64,000 bases of DNA from Paludibacteraceae bacterium. Lineage in GTDB: Bacteria; Bacteroidota; Bacteroidia; Bacteroidales; Paludibacteraceae. The stretch spans positions 1 through 64,000 of the forward strand of contig JAFYWK010000059.1 of NCBI GenBank assembly GCA_017558065.1. Direction: 5' to 3'. The position numbers and the translations under genes are program-made. Within the stretch, counting starts at the first letter, position 1; each line of letters begins with the position of its first letter. Below the pieces are notes generated by a model, which searched no databases, was not told where the DNA came from, and saw nothing but the letters and a program-made list of their open reading frames with translations. Below, piece by piece: positions 1 through 8,211 of this stretch.

Positions 1-110
1 ATGAATTTAAAAGACAGCTAAAGAAATATATTATCTATTACAATAAAGATCGAATAAAATTGCGATTGGGTATGAGTCCTATGCAATATCGATCTAAATA
101 TCAAATTTAA
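1..110 (+). CDS. IS3-family transposase, C-terminal fragment (cut by window edge)
   Basis: Reading from base 3 gives a 35-residue peptide ending at the TAA at 108-110. It contains YIIYYNKDRIK and LGMSPMQYR. The pattern YYN..R....LG.SP..YR is the usual end of IS3-family OrfB (DDE recombinase) proteins. Only the tail is visible, so intactness cannot be judged. Confidence 0.75.
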   Translation, partial: EFKRQLKKYIIYYNKDRIKLRLGMSPMQYRSKYQI

Positions 111-135
111 TAATCCGTCCAACTTTTTGGGGTCA
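1..135 (+). mobile_element. 3' end of an IS3-family insertion sequence
   Basis: The window opens inside an insertion sequence. The first 110 bases encode the end of a transposase. Just after its stop comes GTCCAACTTTTTGGGGTCA (117-135), which looks like the right terminal inverted repeat of IS3/IS150-group elements (left ends begin TGACCCC). The element should therefore end at about 135. The left end lies outside the window. Confidence 0.75.
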
Positions 136-427
136 CATCACATTGCGGGAGGTGCCCTCGAAGTACAACATCACCACACAAAATCGTCCGAAGGTACGTT
201 CGTTCAATGCGAGGGCGTTAGCCCGCATTATGTGAGCGTTCTTGCTAGAATCTTTAGAAAATTTAGAATTTTGTTGTCTTATTAAAGATTCACTATTGTC
301 CACTAAAAACCTTCTGAGTCGGGAAGTTACCGAGTAGTTACCGAGTATTTGCACAGCTTCGTATCCAGCTGTGCACAGCAGCATGCCGAAGTGTCTATTT
401 TTCGATATAATCCCTAAATAAATTATG

Positions 428-485
428 CTATTTTTTCAAAAAGGAAGAGGAATAATAGCACTATTTTTTCAAAAAGGAAGAGGAA
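428..485. repeat. Direct repeat, two 25-bp copies at 33-bp period
   Basis: Two identical 25-bp copies at 428-452 and 461-485, beginning CTATTTTTTCAAAAAGG, start exactly 33 bases apart with 8 bases between. The 33-bp period matches the repeat in front of the AAA ATPase gene (13737-13822), although the sequences differ. Function unknown. Confidence 0.8.
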
Positions 486-594
486 AGAGCGTTTTTTGTT
501 TATTGTCAGTGTGCTTCAGTTGGTGGAAAACTGAAGATTTTCCGAAGCGATATTGAAGATATATACCAAAACATTTCAATGACCTACAGACACC

Positions 595-630
595 AACAAC
601 CACCCCTGCCCTATCGCAGAGGTGGTTGTT
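595..630 (-). terminator. Hairpin after the first surface-protein operon
   Basis: AACAACCACC (595-604) pairs perfectly with GGTGGTTGTT (621-630) around a 16-base loop. It lies about 25 bases beyond the stop of the small gene at 657-788. No clear U-run follows on the minus strand, so it is a likely 3'-end structure rather than a textbook terminator. Confidence 0.5.
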
Positions 631-656
631 TGGTTAGATAGTGATGCTATTATTTA

Positions 657-788
657 TTACCAGGGCTTAATTGGACCACCGTTGTTTTGTCCAGGTCCTT
701 GTATAATAGGACTACTAACATCTACGAGGATATTTCCTCCCAATAATTGGACTGTCTCTGTTTGAGGCGTTATATATACTTTTTTCAT
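657..788 (-). CDS. Small MKK-type protein (43 aa) downstream of giant surface protein
   Basis: A 43-residue open frame starting MKKVYITPQTETVQLLGG and ending in a Gly/Pro/Asn-rich tail (GPGQNNGGPIKPW). It begins 50 bases after the stop of the 2256-aa gene and ends before a hairpin. Two other small genes here (8018-8146, 55625-55765) share the start MxKK(V/I)Yx(T/Q)P and also sit just behind a large secreted protein, which is the main evidence that it is real. There is no hydrophobic signal peptide. LLGG resembles a double-glycine processing site, but that is a guess. Function unknown. Confidence 0.65.
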   Translation of the reverse strand: MKKVYITPQTETVQLLGGNILVDVSSPIIQGPGQNNGGPIKPW

Positions 789-838
789 AATTTCAATATT
801 CAATAATTCAACAATTCAAAGCTGCAATAAGTTCAGTA

Positions 839-3800
839 TTATTCGATTCGTTGTCCTTGGATGTTATATTTCACACCACCGCGGATGATATACAATTGTC
901 CATTTTCGATAACCTTTATCACTTCCTCCTGAGTAGTCACCTCCAAGTCCTCAAGATCTGTAGCTTCATCTTCACCAAATGCTACGCGAGCACGGATGCT
1001 TGACAACTGTTGTGATGTCAGTCCTTTGAATTGGAAATATGCGCGTAGAGGAGGCATTACACCATCTGCTGCATCTTGATAGAGATATGCATCTGGACCT
1101 AAGAAGAAGTTATTCTCATTTGCTTCCCAAGCTTCTTCATTTAATACAGGTATCATATCCAAGATAGTAGTTGAAATAGTTTGAGTCGTAGTATTGATGA
1201 TGACAGGAACAATGTCTTCTGTTACTTGCTTGGTAGGATTGATCAAATATGGTTTACCCGCCTCTATTTGATTCACAAAACTAAATCCAATATACACACT
1301 ATTGGCTGCTTTGATTCGTGAAGTAGTCAGCATTGCCACTTTGGTTCCTGTACCAAATGCCTCTTCTATCTGTGTAGCATCCATACCGAATGGCAGTGTC
1401 AACGTGTTCCATTCATTCAAATGCAAATCGCGTTTTAACTCCACAGAAGCCGATTTGTTTACATAATTTGCTACAGTAGTTTTGATGGTCTTGTCATCTT
1501 CGCTTACAACCACATCATATACAACACGAATTACGTGTTTCGAAGCAGCAGGAGTTGTTACCTCGCCTGAGTATGGCAAGCGGTATGCAACTGCCCACTC
1601 ATTGCTATTACTTACAGCATAGAAGTTATTTGCATAATCCCAAGCGAAGTCATTAATCGCATTACCCAATGTAGCCAAACTGAAACCAGACTCCCATGTC
1701 AGTACAGGTTTGCCACTTGCATCCTTGCTTACCGTATAGAAGTTCACGAATTGTTGATCCGAAATAGCCACTTTCGTAAAGTCGTTATTGAATCGGAATG
1801 CAGCATTGCGTATACCATCGCGCAACCACTTGAAGTCCTCTACACCATTCTTGTTGAAGTGAACCAATGTAGGCAGTAGTTCGGTTGCTTCTGCACGGTA
1901 TTGGATATACCATACACCACCATCTTTATCATATTGTACTTGCGATGCTGTTGGATTGATAAAATAGCATTGTCCTGTGCTTAGATTCTCATGTGGGAAT
2001 GCTTTAGAAGGAGCAGTTTTCCAAGAGGTATTGTTACCTAAATTATACTCTGAAACTCTAAATCCACGTTGTCCAAGTCCAAAGGCTTGCGTATTACTTG
2101 ATAACATCAACAACTGCAATTTATCACCTGAACCGCGCACATCGAAACCTGCATTAGGACCTGCCACAAAAGTACTACCATTTACAAGGTCTTTGTTTGC
2201 GTCTTGTGTTAAACCCGTGAAGATAGGTGTCCATTCATTCATTCTTTCTGGATTTACTTCCCAAAGTACATCGCCATTGGTGTTCAATGATGTCACGAAG
2301 ATACGTCCATCATCGGAGATACGCACGCGACGAGGAGCGTATGCAGTTGCTTCCGCATTATCCGCACGGGTGTTGGTGAAGGTGATGCCTCCATTGTATT
2401 TGCCTGGATTCTCAAAGGCAGGGTCGAAGGCAAAGATACCCGCACCGAAACCTTTACTGATATAAGGTTTTGTACTTGTAGTATTCTTCACGGATTGCAT
2501 TGCTTCGTTCACAAGCACCAATCCAAAGGTTTCGTTTTCTGGGTTATTATCTACATCAATGGATGATGGGTGGTAGAACTGGTGCTTGGTAGCATACTCC
2601 ATAACCTTATCTTCAGAAGTACCATTTACCACAACCTTCCATGTCAAATCAGTGTTCATAGGAAGATCATCTGTTGGAATAGTAATTGAGTGAGCACCCT
2701 TTGCAAGGTCTGTGCATGGTATTGTCTTCACGTCGGTATTACCATTCATAATAACTACTTGCGCACTATTAGCAGGAGCATTGAGCGAGTAGTTTATTTT
2801 CAGATTCATACCGCCATCTATCAACTCGGAAGAAAGACCGTATGCAAATGGGTTGAGGGCTGGAGTTGTAGAAGGTACCCAGCCTGCTAAAATAGTTACT
2901 TTTTCTGCACATGGGGTTGTTACCTCACCACTATAAGGCATAGCGTATGCAACAACTTTTTCTTTATTATTACCAACAACATATAGGTTATTAGCATAGT
3001 CCCACGCAAAATCATTCATAGCAGTACCTACCGTACCCATGTCAACGAAACTCTCTTCAGTCAATACCGGTTTACCCGCAGCATCTTTGCTAACAGCATA
3101 GATGATTGCTTTGGGTGTACCGCTAGCAGTTGGATCGCCAGCAATAACTACCTTGGTAAAGTCATTATTGAAACGGAAACCAGCATTATTGGTGTTATGA
3201 CGAAGTTCTTTATAATCCTCTACACCACCAGCAGTAAAGTGTACCAAGCCAGGTTGGTTATTCGTTGTTGTACCACGATATTGAATATACCAAACACCAC
3301 CATTTTGATCGTACTGAACTTGTGAACCTGTGGCTGATATGAAGTAGCATTGGTCTCCTGCACTATGATCTACATTCTCATGTGGAAACGCCTTAGATGG
3401 TGCTTTATTCCAAGTTTTGTCTTTACCAAGATTATATTCAGACACTCTAAATCCGCGTTGTCCAAAACCATATGTAACTTTATTGGCAGATAGCATCAAT
3501 AGTTTTAAATCATCTCCCGATCCGCGCACATCAAAACCTGCATTAGGACCAGCTACGAAAGTGCTACCGTTGACCAAATCCTTGTTCGCATCTTGAGTAC
3601 CTGTAAATACTTTTGTCCAAGTATTCATATTGTCTGCATTCACTTCCCAAAGCACATCTCCATTAGTATTGAGCGATGTCACGAAGATACGTCCATCATC
3701 AGAAATACGCACACGACGTGGGGCGTATGCTGGTGACGATGAATCATCTGCTCGCTTTTCGGTAAAGGTGTTGCCACCGTTATAGCCAGGATTAGTGCCA

Positions 3801-6800
3801 TTTGCTACAGGAGTAAAGTCTGGATTAAATACATAGATACCTGCGCCATAACCGCTACTCAAGTACCCCTCTTTGTTCTTAACTTCATGGCGACTTTCTG
3901 CCACAATGATTCTACCAAATGTCTTATTCTTAGGATTATTGTCAATATCGATAGAAGTAGGGCTGAACAAATCATAATTGGTAACACATTCAGCGTATTG
4001 AGTCCTCTTGTTTGCTTTTACAATTACATTCCATGTAAGACCACGGTTTTGTGGCAGTTTGCTAAACTCTTCATCTGTCAAGGTCAAAGCGTATGTATGG
4101 GTACCACGAGTGATTCCAGTAGTTTGTCTTCTTGCATATTCTACATTACCATCACCGAAGGTAATATATACCTCTTTTGCATCTGCATTCAATGTATAGT
4201 TTGTAGTAAGTGTCTTAGAAGCCAAATCCCATGTAGCACTCAGGTTATATGCGTAAGGGTTCAATGCTGTTGCACTTGGAGCTTCATCCAATTTGATGGT
4301 AAATGTATGCAAAGTAGCATCGGTTACGAGTGTGACGGTCAGCGTATTGCCATTGGCTTTTACGGCTGTGGCAGCAGCGGTAGCAGCTACAGGAGTTGTC
4401 AACACACCATTCTTCAACCATTTAGCAGCACCCAAACCATTGGTAATATCCATCACGCGCACACCTGCCACCTTACCGCTTCCGTCTGCGTATGGAGCCA
4501 CCATCAGGTGCTTGCCGTTGACGGTGAGATAGGTAGCACCGTTGTATTTATTACCAAGAGTGTTGTTTGCTACAGAAACTCCTTTCGTTATTGCAACATT
4601 ATTTGTTGGTGAAACCGTTACTTCAAAAGGCTCTACTTTCTCTCCATCTACAATCCAATTTTCGTTTACTAATGGAGAAGCGTTAAAGTCATATTTTGTT
4701 CCAATTACCCCTTCAATACTATTTCCTGAAGCATGAATCTCATCATAACCACTATGGAAATGATAGTAATCATTTGTATTCACAGGAGGGTCGATAAATG
4801 TTCCATTAATGATATTATAGATTGAGAATCGGGTTCTACCATTTGTTCCATGGGTACCAGGAGTGAAAATTTGACAATTGGCAGAGGTTCCCTTAAGAGC
4901 CATTGTATATCCTTGCTTACTGCGGAACCAGTTAGAAGACATCTTAGATGTAAACCACAATGTTGGATCTGCTGCAATATTATTCCAAATATAAAATTTA
5001 CTCTCTCCACGCTTATATCCTGCATCTACATAATCATCGGCTGATTGACACATAACATAGTTACAAGCTACTAACTTGCCGTCTTCGGTCGCTGCAATAT
5101 CAGAGATAGAGAGATAATCACCTACATTGTCAGGGTCACGTGCAACGACACCAGTTAGAGAAACTGCTGTAGCAATACCATTGGTCACTTTGTAAATATG
5201 AGGTGTACCGTCAGCTTCGTGGGTTAAAACAACGATATTCTCACCAATTTGAATAGCGCGTTTTACTACACCGACAATCTCTTCAGGAATCTCAATGGTA
5301 GTAGTTAGTGTATGGAGAGTAGCATCGGTTACGAGGGTAATAGTCAGTGTGTTACCGTCTGCTTTCACCGCTGTGGCAGCAGCTGTCGCTGCTACTGGAG
5401 TCGCCAAATCGACTGTTGCTTTTAGTTCAGCAACATTCAAACCTTTGGTAATATCTAGCACTTTCACGCCTGCAACCTTACCACTTGCGTCAGCGTATGG
5501 AGCTACCATCAAGTGCATACCTCTAATAGTAAGATAAGTTGCACCGTTATATTTTTTACCGAGCGTATTATCATCTAAGCTTGTATAAGTAGATATGGTT
5601 GCACCATCTGTTGTTTCTACTAACTCCATAGGCGCAATCAAGTCACCATCAATAATCCAGTTTGCATCTGCACAAGGAGAGGCATTCAACTCGTATGTAT
5701 TACCAACGGAAGAATAACGCATATCAGGTTCCACACCATGATTACGTGTGGTAGCAACATTACTACCATTTATAACATGACGCAAGAAACGAGCATTTGT
5801 AGTACTGCCTGTTGTAATAGCTAAATTAAGTACTGTTGCATTAGACGAAGTTCCTTTGACGGCCATTGTTCTACCTACATGTGCGTTATTATAGTTTGCA
5901 GAACTTTGATTTGTAAACCATATAGTAGGGTTTCCTGCTAAATCATTCCAAATATAAAAACGAGATGTGCCGGAAGGGGTAAAAGTACATTTTACAGAAT
6001 TGTTTGCTACTAATTTTCCGTCATCAGTAACTGCGATATCAGAGATAGATTGATAACCAGCATCCGCAGGTTCTATACCTGTTTGTGAAACCTCAAGAGT
6101 TTTGTCAGCTGTTACATCATAGATATGAGGTGTTCCATCTGCTTCATGTGTGAGAACAATCACATGCTCGCCACATTGAATAGCACGCTTTACTACGCCT
6201 TCGATTTCTACTGGAGTTGCAACAGGAAACTTTTTGGTAACAACCAATGCCTTCTTTGCTGGCACCTCGCATGTGTTATTGTCGGTAGGGTTAGAATATA
6301 CCACCAAGCTCATTCGCTTTGTATTGGTACTGCCCCATGCTGTACCTGCAACAGTAACGATATTGCCAGCATAATCTAAATTAATGGTAGAAACAGCTGC
6401 AAATCCGCAATCAAAAGAAGTCTTCTTTGTCAAAGTAGGGGTTGATCCATCCCATGTAATGTCAAATATTGTGATTGTTTTGTCTGCTACTTTCATTATC
6501 AATTGTTTCTCGTCAGGCGTAATTTCAAAACCTGCACCTAAGTTACCATTGATAACATCTGTATGTTCGTGAGAAGACCATGTGCATGCTCCATCCCATG
6601 TGTAAAAGCGCAGAGAGGTAGCCCCAGAAGTGTTTGAACCTGTACCTCTATTTGTAGAAACCCAAACACCTTTCTCGCATGCTTTTGCCTCAAGGTTTGC
6701 AGCTGCATTCCCCAAAGTATTAAACATCTTGCTTGGCGCAGTGGACCATGAAGTGACAAGACTACCATCTGCTTTTCCGACATTAAAGATAGTGACTGGG

Positions 6801-7609
6801 AAAGAATACCCACTATAGTCTTCACCTACAGTGACCAATTTGGTATTAGCACCTTTGCCATATAGTGTTACACAAGACAAAGAAGAACCTACATCTACTC
6901 CATTATTTTTAATAACGCCAGCATAAGTGCCAGAAGTTGTGCGTGCTCCAGTAAAGAATTGTGTGGCGGCGGTGGCGGTAGTTAAATCAGATGATGGATC
7001 CACTATCCATAATCCAGAGTGTGCATCCGAGAAATCACTCAACCAAACTTTGCCGTCAGGAGCCACATCAAAACGACTAAATCCCCATGTGGATGCTCCT
7101 AAAGTATACCCGTTGGCGTCTTTAATAGTATATACAGGATCATATACATAGAATTTTCCATTGGCCGTAGTACTTGTTCGATCTCCTACATATACAGCAC
7201 CAAAATGGTCTGACTCTGGACTGACATCCACGTTGGAGTGACCACGACGGTATCTATGCGAAGCATCTGCAAAAATCTTCTCATAAGCAGTAACCGCAGC
7301 AGCCGATAGCTCTACAGCCCAATTGAGTTGCTGACCGTCATTGCCAGGCAAACTGTGCTCTGCAATTTCTACTTCGTTTTTGCCCAAAACGGGATTGGTT
7401 AATGCTATTTCACCAACACGCTGATTAGATGTAGCATCATAAAATATGATTTTACCAGATGTTGGAGTTTCATTCGCTGTGAAAGAAAAGGTATAAACCT
7501 TATCTACCAGCGTAGATGAAAGACCATAAGCATAGATTCGCTTTGGTTGCGCTGCGAATGAGAACAAACTCATCGTTATTGCAACTAAAAATAATGTAAG
7601 TTTTTTCAT
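839..7609 (-). CDS. Giant secreted repeat protein (2256 aa)
   Basis: The protein starts with a signal peptide (MKKLTLFLVAITMSLFSFAAQ). The body has three units, each an Ig-like segment (with AYGLSS or AYNLSA) followed by long propeller-like stretches. APRRVRISDDGRIFVTSLNT occurs twice word for word, and the block with TPVAATAAATAVKA and VVKRAIQ.GE also recurs, so it grew by internal duplication. The C-terminus (NGQLYIIRGGVKYNIQGQR) is a Bacteroidales-type secretion or anchoring tail. No catalytic motif was seen. It is probably a cell-surface or extracellular protein; it may match a Bacteroidales DUF family, but I cannot name one safely. It has its own promoter and a 230-base leader, and a small MKK-type gene follows. 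Confidence 0.85.
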   Translation of the reverse strand: MKKLTLFLVAITMSLFSFAAQPKRIYAYGLSSTLVDKVYTFSFTANETPTSGKIIFYDATSNQRVGEIALTNPVLGKNEVEIAEHSLPGNDGQQLNWAVELSAAAVTAYEKIFADASHRYRRGHSNVDVSPESDHFGAVYVGDRTSTTANGKFYVYDPVYTIKDANGYTLGASTWGFSRFDVAPDGKVWLSDFSDAHSGLWIVDPSSDLTTATAATQFFTGARTTSGTYAGVIKNNGVDVGSSLSCVTLYGKGANTKLVTVGEDYSGYSFPVTIFNVGKADGSLVTSWSTAPSKMFNTLGNAAANLEAKACEKGVWVSTNRGTGSNTSGATSLRFYTWDGACTWSSHEHTDVINGNLGAGFEITPDEKQLIMKVADKTITIFDITWDGSTPTLTKKTSFDCGFAAVSTINLDYAGNIVTVAGTAWGSTNTKRMSLVVYSNPTDNNTCEVPAKKALVVTKKFPVATPVEIEGVVKRAIQCGEHVIVLTHEADGTPHIYDVTADKTLEVSQTGIEPADAGYQSISDIAVTDDGKLVANNSVKCTFTPSGTSRFYIWNDLAGNPTIWFTNQSSANYNNAHVGRTMAVKGTSSNATVLNLAITTGSTTNARFLRHVINGSNVATTRNHGVEPDMRYSSVGNTYELNASPCADANWIIDGDLIAPMELVETTDGATISTYTSLDDNTLGKKYNGATYLTIRGMHLMVAPYADASGKVAGVKVLDITKGLNVAELKATVDLATPVAATAAATAVKADGNTLTITLVTDATLHTLTTTIEIPEEIVGVVKRAIQIGENIVVLTHEADGTPHIYKVTNGIATAVSLTGVVARDPDNVGDYLSISDIAATEDGKLVACNYVMCQSADDYVDAGYKRGESKFYIWNNIAADPTLWFTSKMSSNWFRSKQGYTMALKGTSANCQIFTPGTHGTNGRTRFSIYNIINGTFIDPPVNTNDYYHFHSGYDEIHASGNSIEGVIGTKYDFNASPLVNENWIVDGEKVEPFEVTVSPTNNVAITKGVSVANNTLGNKYNGATYLTVNGKHLMVAPYADGSGKVAGVRVMDITNGLGAAKWLKNGVLTTPVAATAAATAVKANGNTLTVTLVTDATLHTFTIKLDEAPSATALNPYAYNLSATWDLASKTLTTNYTLNADAKEVYITFGDGNVEYARRQTTGITRGTHTYALTLTDEEFSKLPQNRGLTWNVIVKANKRTQYAECVTNYDLFSPTSIDIDNNPKNKTFGRIIVAESRHEVKNKEGYLSSGYGAGIYVFNPDFTPVANGTNPGYNGGNTFTEKRADDSSSPAYAPRRVRISDDGRIFVTSLNTNGDVLWEVNADNMNTWTKVFTGTQDANKDLVNGSTFVAGPNAGFDVRGSGDDLKLLMLSANKVTYGFGQRGFRVSEYNLGKDKTWNKAPSKAFPHENVDHSAGDQCYFISATGSQVQYDQNGGVWYIQYRGTTTNNQPGLVHFTAGGVEDYKELRHNTNNAGFRFNNDFTKVVIAGDPTASGTPKAIIYAVSKDAAGKPVLTEESFVDMGTVGTAMNDFAWDYANNLYVVGNNKEKVVAYAMPYSGEVTTPCAEKVTILAGWVPSTTPALNPFAYGLSSELIDGGMNLKINYSLNAPANSAQVVIMNGNTDVKTIPCTDLAKGAHSITIPTDDLPMNTDLTWKVVVNGTSEDKVMEYATKHQFYHPSSIDVDNNPENETFGLVLVNEAMQSVKNTTSTKPYISKGFGAGIFAFDPAFENPGKYNGGITFTNTRADNAEATAYAPRRVRISDDGRIFVTSLNTNGDVLWEVNPERMNEWTPIFTGLTQDANKDLVNGSTFVAGPNAGFDVRGSGDKLQLLMLSSNTQAFGLGQRGFRVSEYNLGNNTSWKTAPSKAFPHENLSTGQCYFINPTASQVQYDKDGGVWYIQYRAEATELLPTLVHFNKNGVEDFKWLRDGIRNAAFRFNNDFTKVAISDQQFVNFYTVSKDASGKPVLTWESGFSLATLGNAINDFAWDYANNFYAVSNSNEWAVAYRLPYSGEVTTPAASKHVIRVVYDVVVSEDDKTIKTTVANYVNKSASVELKRDLHLNEWNTLTLPFGMDATQIEEAFGTGTKVAMLTTSRIKAANSVYIGFSFVNQIEAGKPYLINPTKQVTEDIVPVIINTTTQTISTTILDMIPVLNEEAWEANENNFFLGPDAYLYQDAADGVMPPLRAYFQFKGLTSQQLSSIRARVAFGEDEATDLEDLEVTTQEEVIKVIENGQLYIIRGGVKYNIQGQRIE

Positions 7610-7656
7610 AAAATATTATTTGGTATTAAATTATTATTCAATAGTCTTCATTACAC

Positions 7657-7780
7657 AAAAAAGCAGAACCCTTCGCAAAAAGGTTCTGCAATATCTAAAA
7701 TATCGTATTTAAGCGGGTTTTTAAAACACTACGGCACAAATACCCCCCCCTATTTTGGGTAGCTAAAATCAAAGATTTTG
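7657..7780 (-). promoter_or_regulatory. Conserved 5' leader element with terminator-like hairpin (copy 1)
   Basis: About 124 bases of the leader are nearly the same as 11436-11558, in front of the next surface-protein gene. Shared parts on the minus strand are a run of eight G (complement 7743-7750) after CCCAAAATA, a CGCTTAAATACGA segment, and a hairpin (GCAGAACC at 7663-7670 pairing with GGTTCTGC at 7682-7689). Read with the gene, the hairpin is followed by six U (7657-7662), so it looks like an intrinsic terminator placed 50 bases before the start codon. This suggests attenuation or a regulatory RNA. Confidence 0.65.
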
Positions 7781-7848
7781 CTAATGGTAGTGTGAGGTGT
7801 GTTGTTATCATGGGTGTTTGTTATAGTATATGAATTTTCAAAAACGCG

Positions 7849-7880
7849 CAAAGTTAGTGAAAATAAATGGAATATGCAAA
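7849..7880 (-). promoter_or_regulatory. Promoter of the 2256-aa surface protein gene
   Basis: On the minus strand TTTG (7880-7877) is followed by 20 bases and TAACTTTG (7856-7849), an exact match to the Bacteroides -33/-7 consensus. Transcription would start near 7842, giving a leader of about 230 bases. The same promoter, including the ATTTTCACTAACTTTGCGCG stretch, precedes the next surface-protein gene. Confidence 0.75.
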
Positions 7881-7952
7881 TAATTTTGGAGAAAAGTTAA
7901 TTTTTCCTAAAAAGCAGTATAAGATTTTGTATTTGAGCCCTCAACACATCCA

Positions 7953-7993
7953 AGAAAAACAAAGCCACACCTGTTTTCACAAGCATGGCTTTG
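7953..7993 (-). terminator. Intrinsic terminator after the second small MKK-type gene
   Basis: CAAAGCCA and TGGCTTTG (7960-7967 and 7986-7993) form an 8-bp stem. Read on the minus strand it is followed by a U-rich stretch (TTTTTC). It sits 25 bases past the stop of the small gene at 8018-8146. Confidence 0.7.
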
Positions 7994-8017
7994 TATTGCG
8001 TATAGGATAATTTACCC

Positions 8018-8146
8018 TTAGTCGGAAATCAACCCATCTGCTGCATTTGGGTCATGGAGAAGACCTTTAACACTTGCACAAAGAATGCTGGCTGGTTTCA
8101 TGGTCATTGACTCAGTCAATGGTTGTTGATATACTTTCTTGTTCAT
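8018..8146 (-). CDS. Small MKK-type protein (42 aa) downstream of InlB-repeat protein
   Basis: A 42-residue open frame starting MNKKVYQQPLTESMTMKP, then ILCASVKGLL and an acidic end (DGLISD). It starts 65 bases after the stop of the 1051-aa gene and is followed by a clear intrinsic terminator, so it fits as the last gene of that operon. Its N-terminus matches the small proteins at 657-788 and 55625-55765; the closest is the latter (MKKKIYQQPMTS, then ILCGSG). No signal peptide or enzyme motif. Possibly a secreted or modified peptide, or an accessory to the large protein; neither is shown by the sequence. Confidence 0.7.
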   Translation of the reverse strand: MNKKVYQQPLTESMTMKPASILCASVKGLLHDPNAADGLISD

Positions 8147-8211
8147 AATAGTTTAGTTTTTATACCTTACCCTATCCCCTCCCGAAGGGAAGGGAGAAGG
8201 AGCAGGGGAGA

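Larger units (their letters stand above)
136..656. other. Intergenic region after the IS end, no gene seen
   Basis: No convincing gene lies between the IS end and the first small gene. The region holds an inverted repeat (GCACAGCT at 351-358 pairing with AGCTGTGC at 367-374), a 33-bp-period direct repeat (428-485) and the terminator-like hairpin of the next operon. Short open frames here show no recognisable protein features. Confidence 0.5.

Noticed and set aside
133..384. Minus-strand open frame of 83 codons after the IS end
   Set aside because: No recognisable domain, odd composition, overlaps an inverted repeat, and no promoter or neighbour support.
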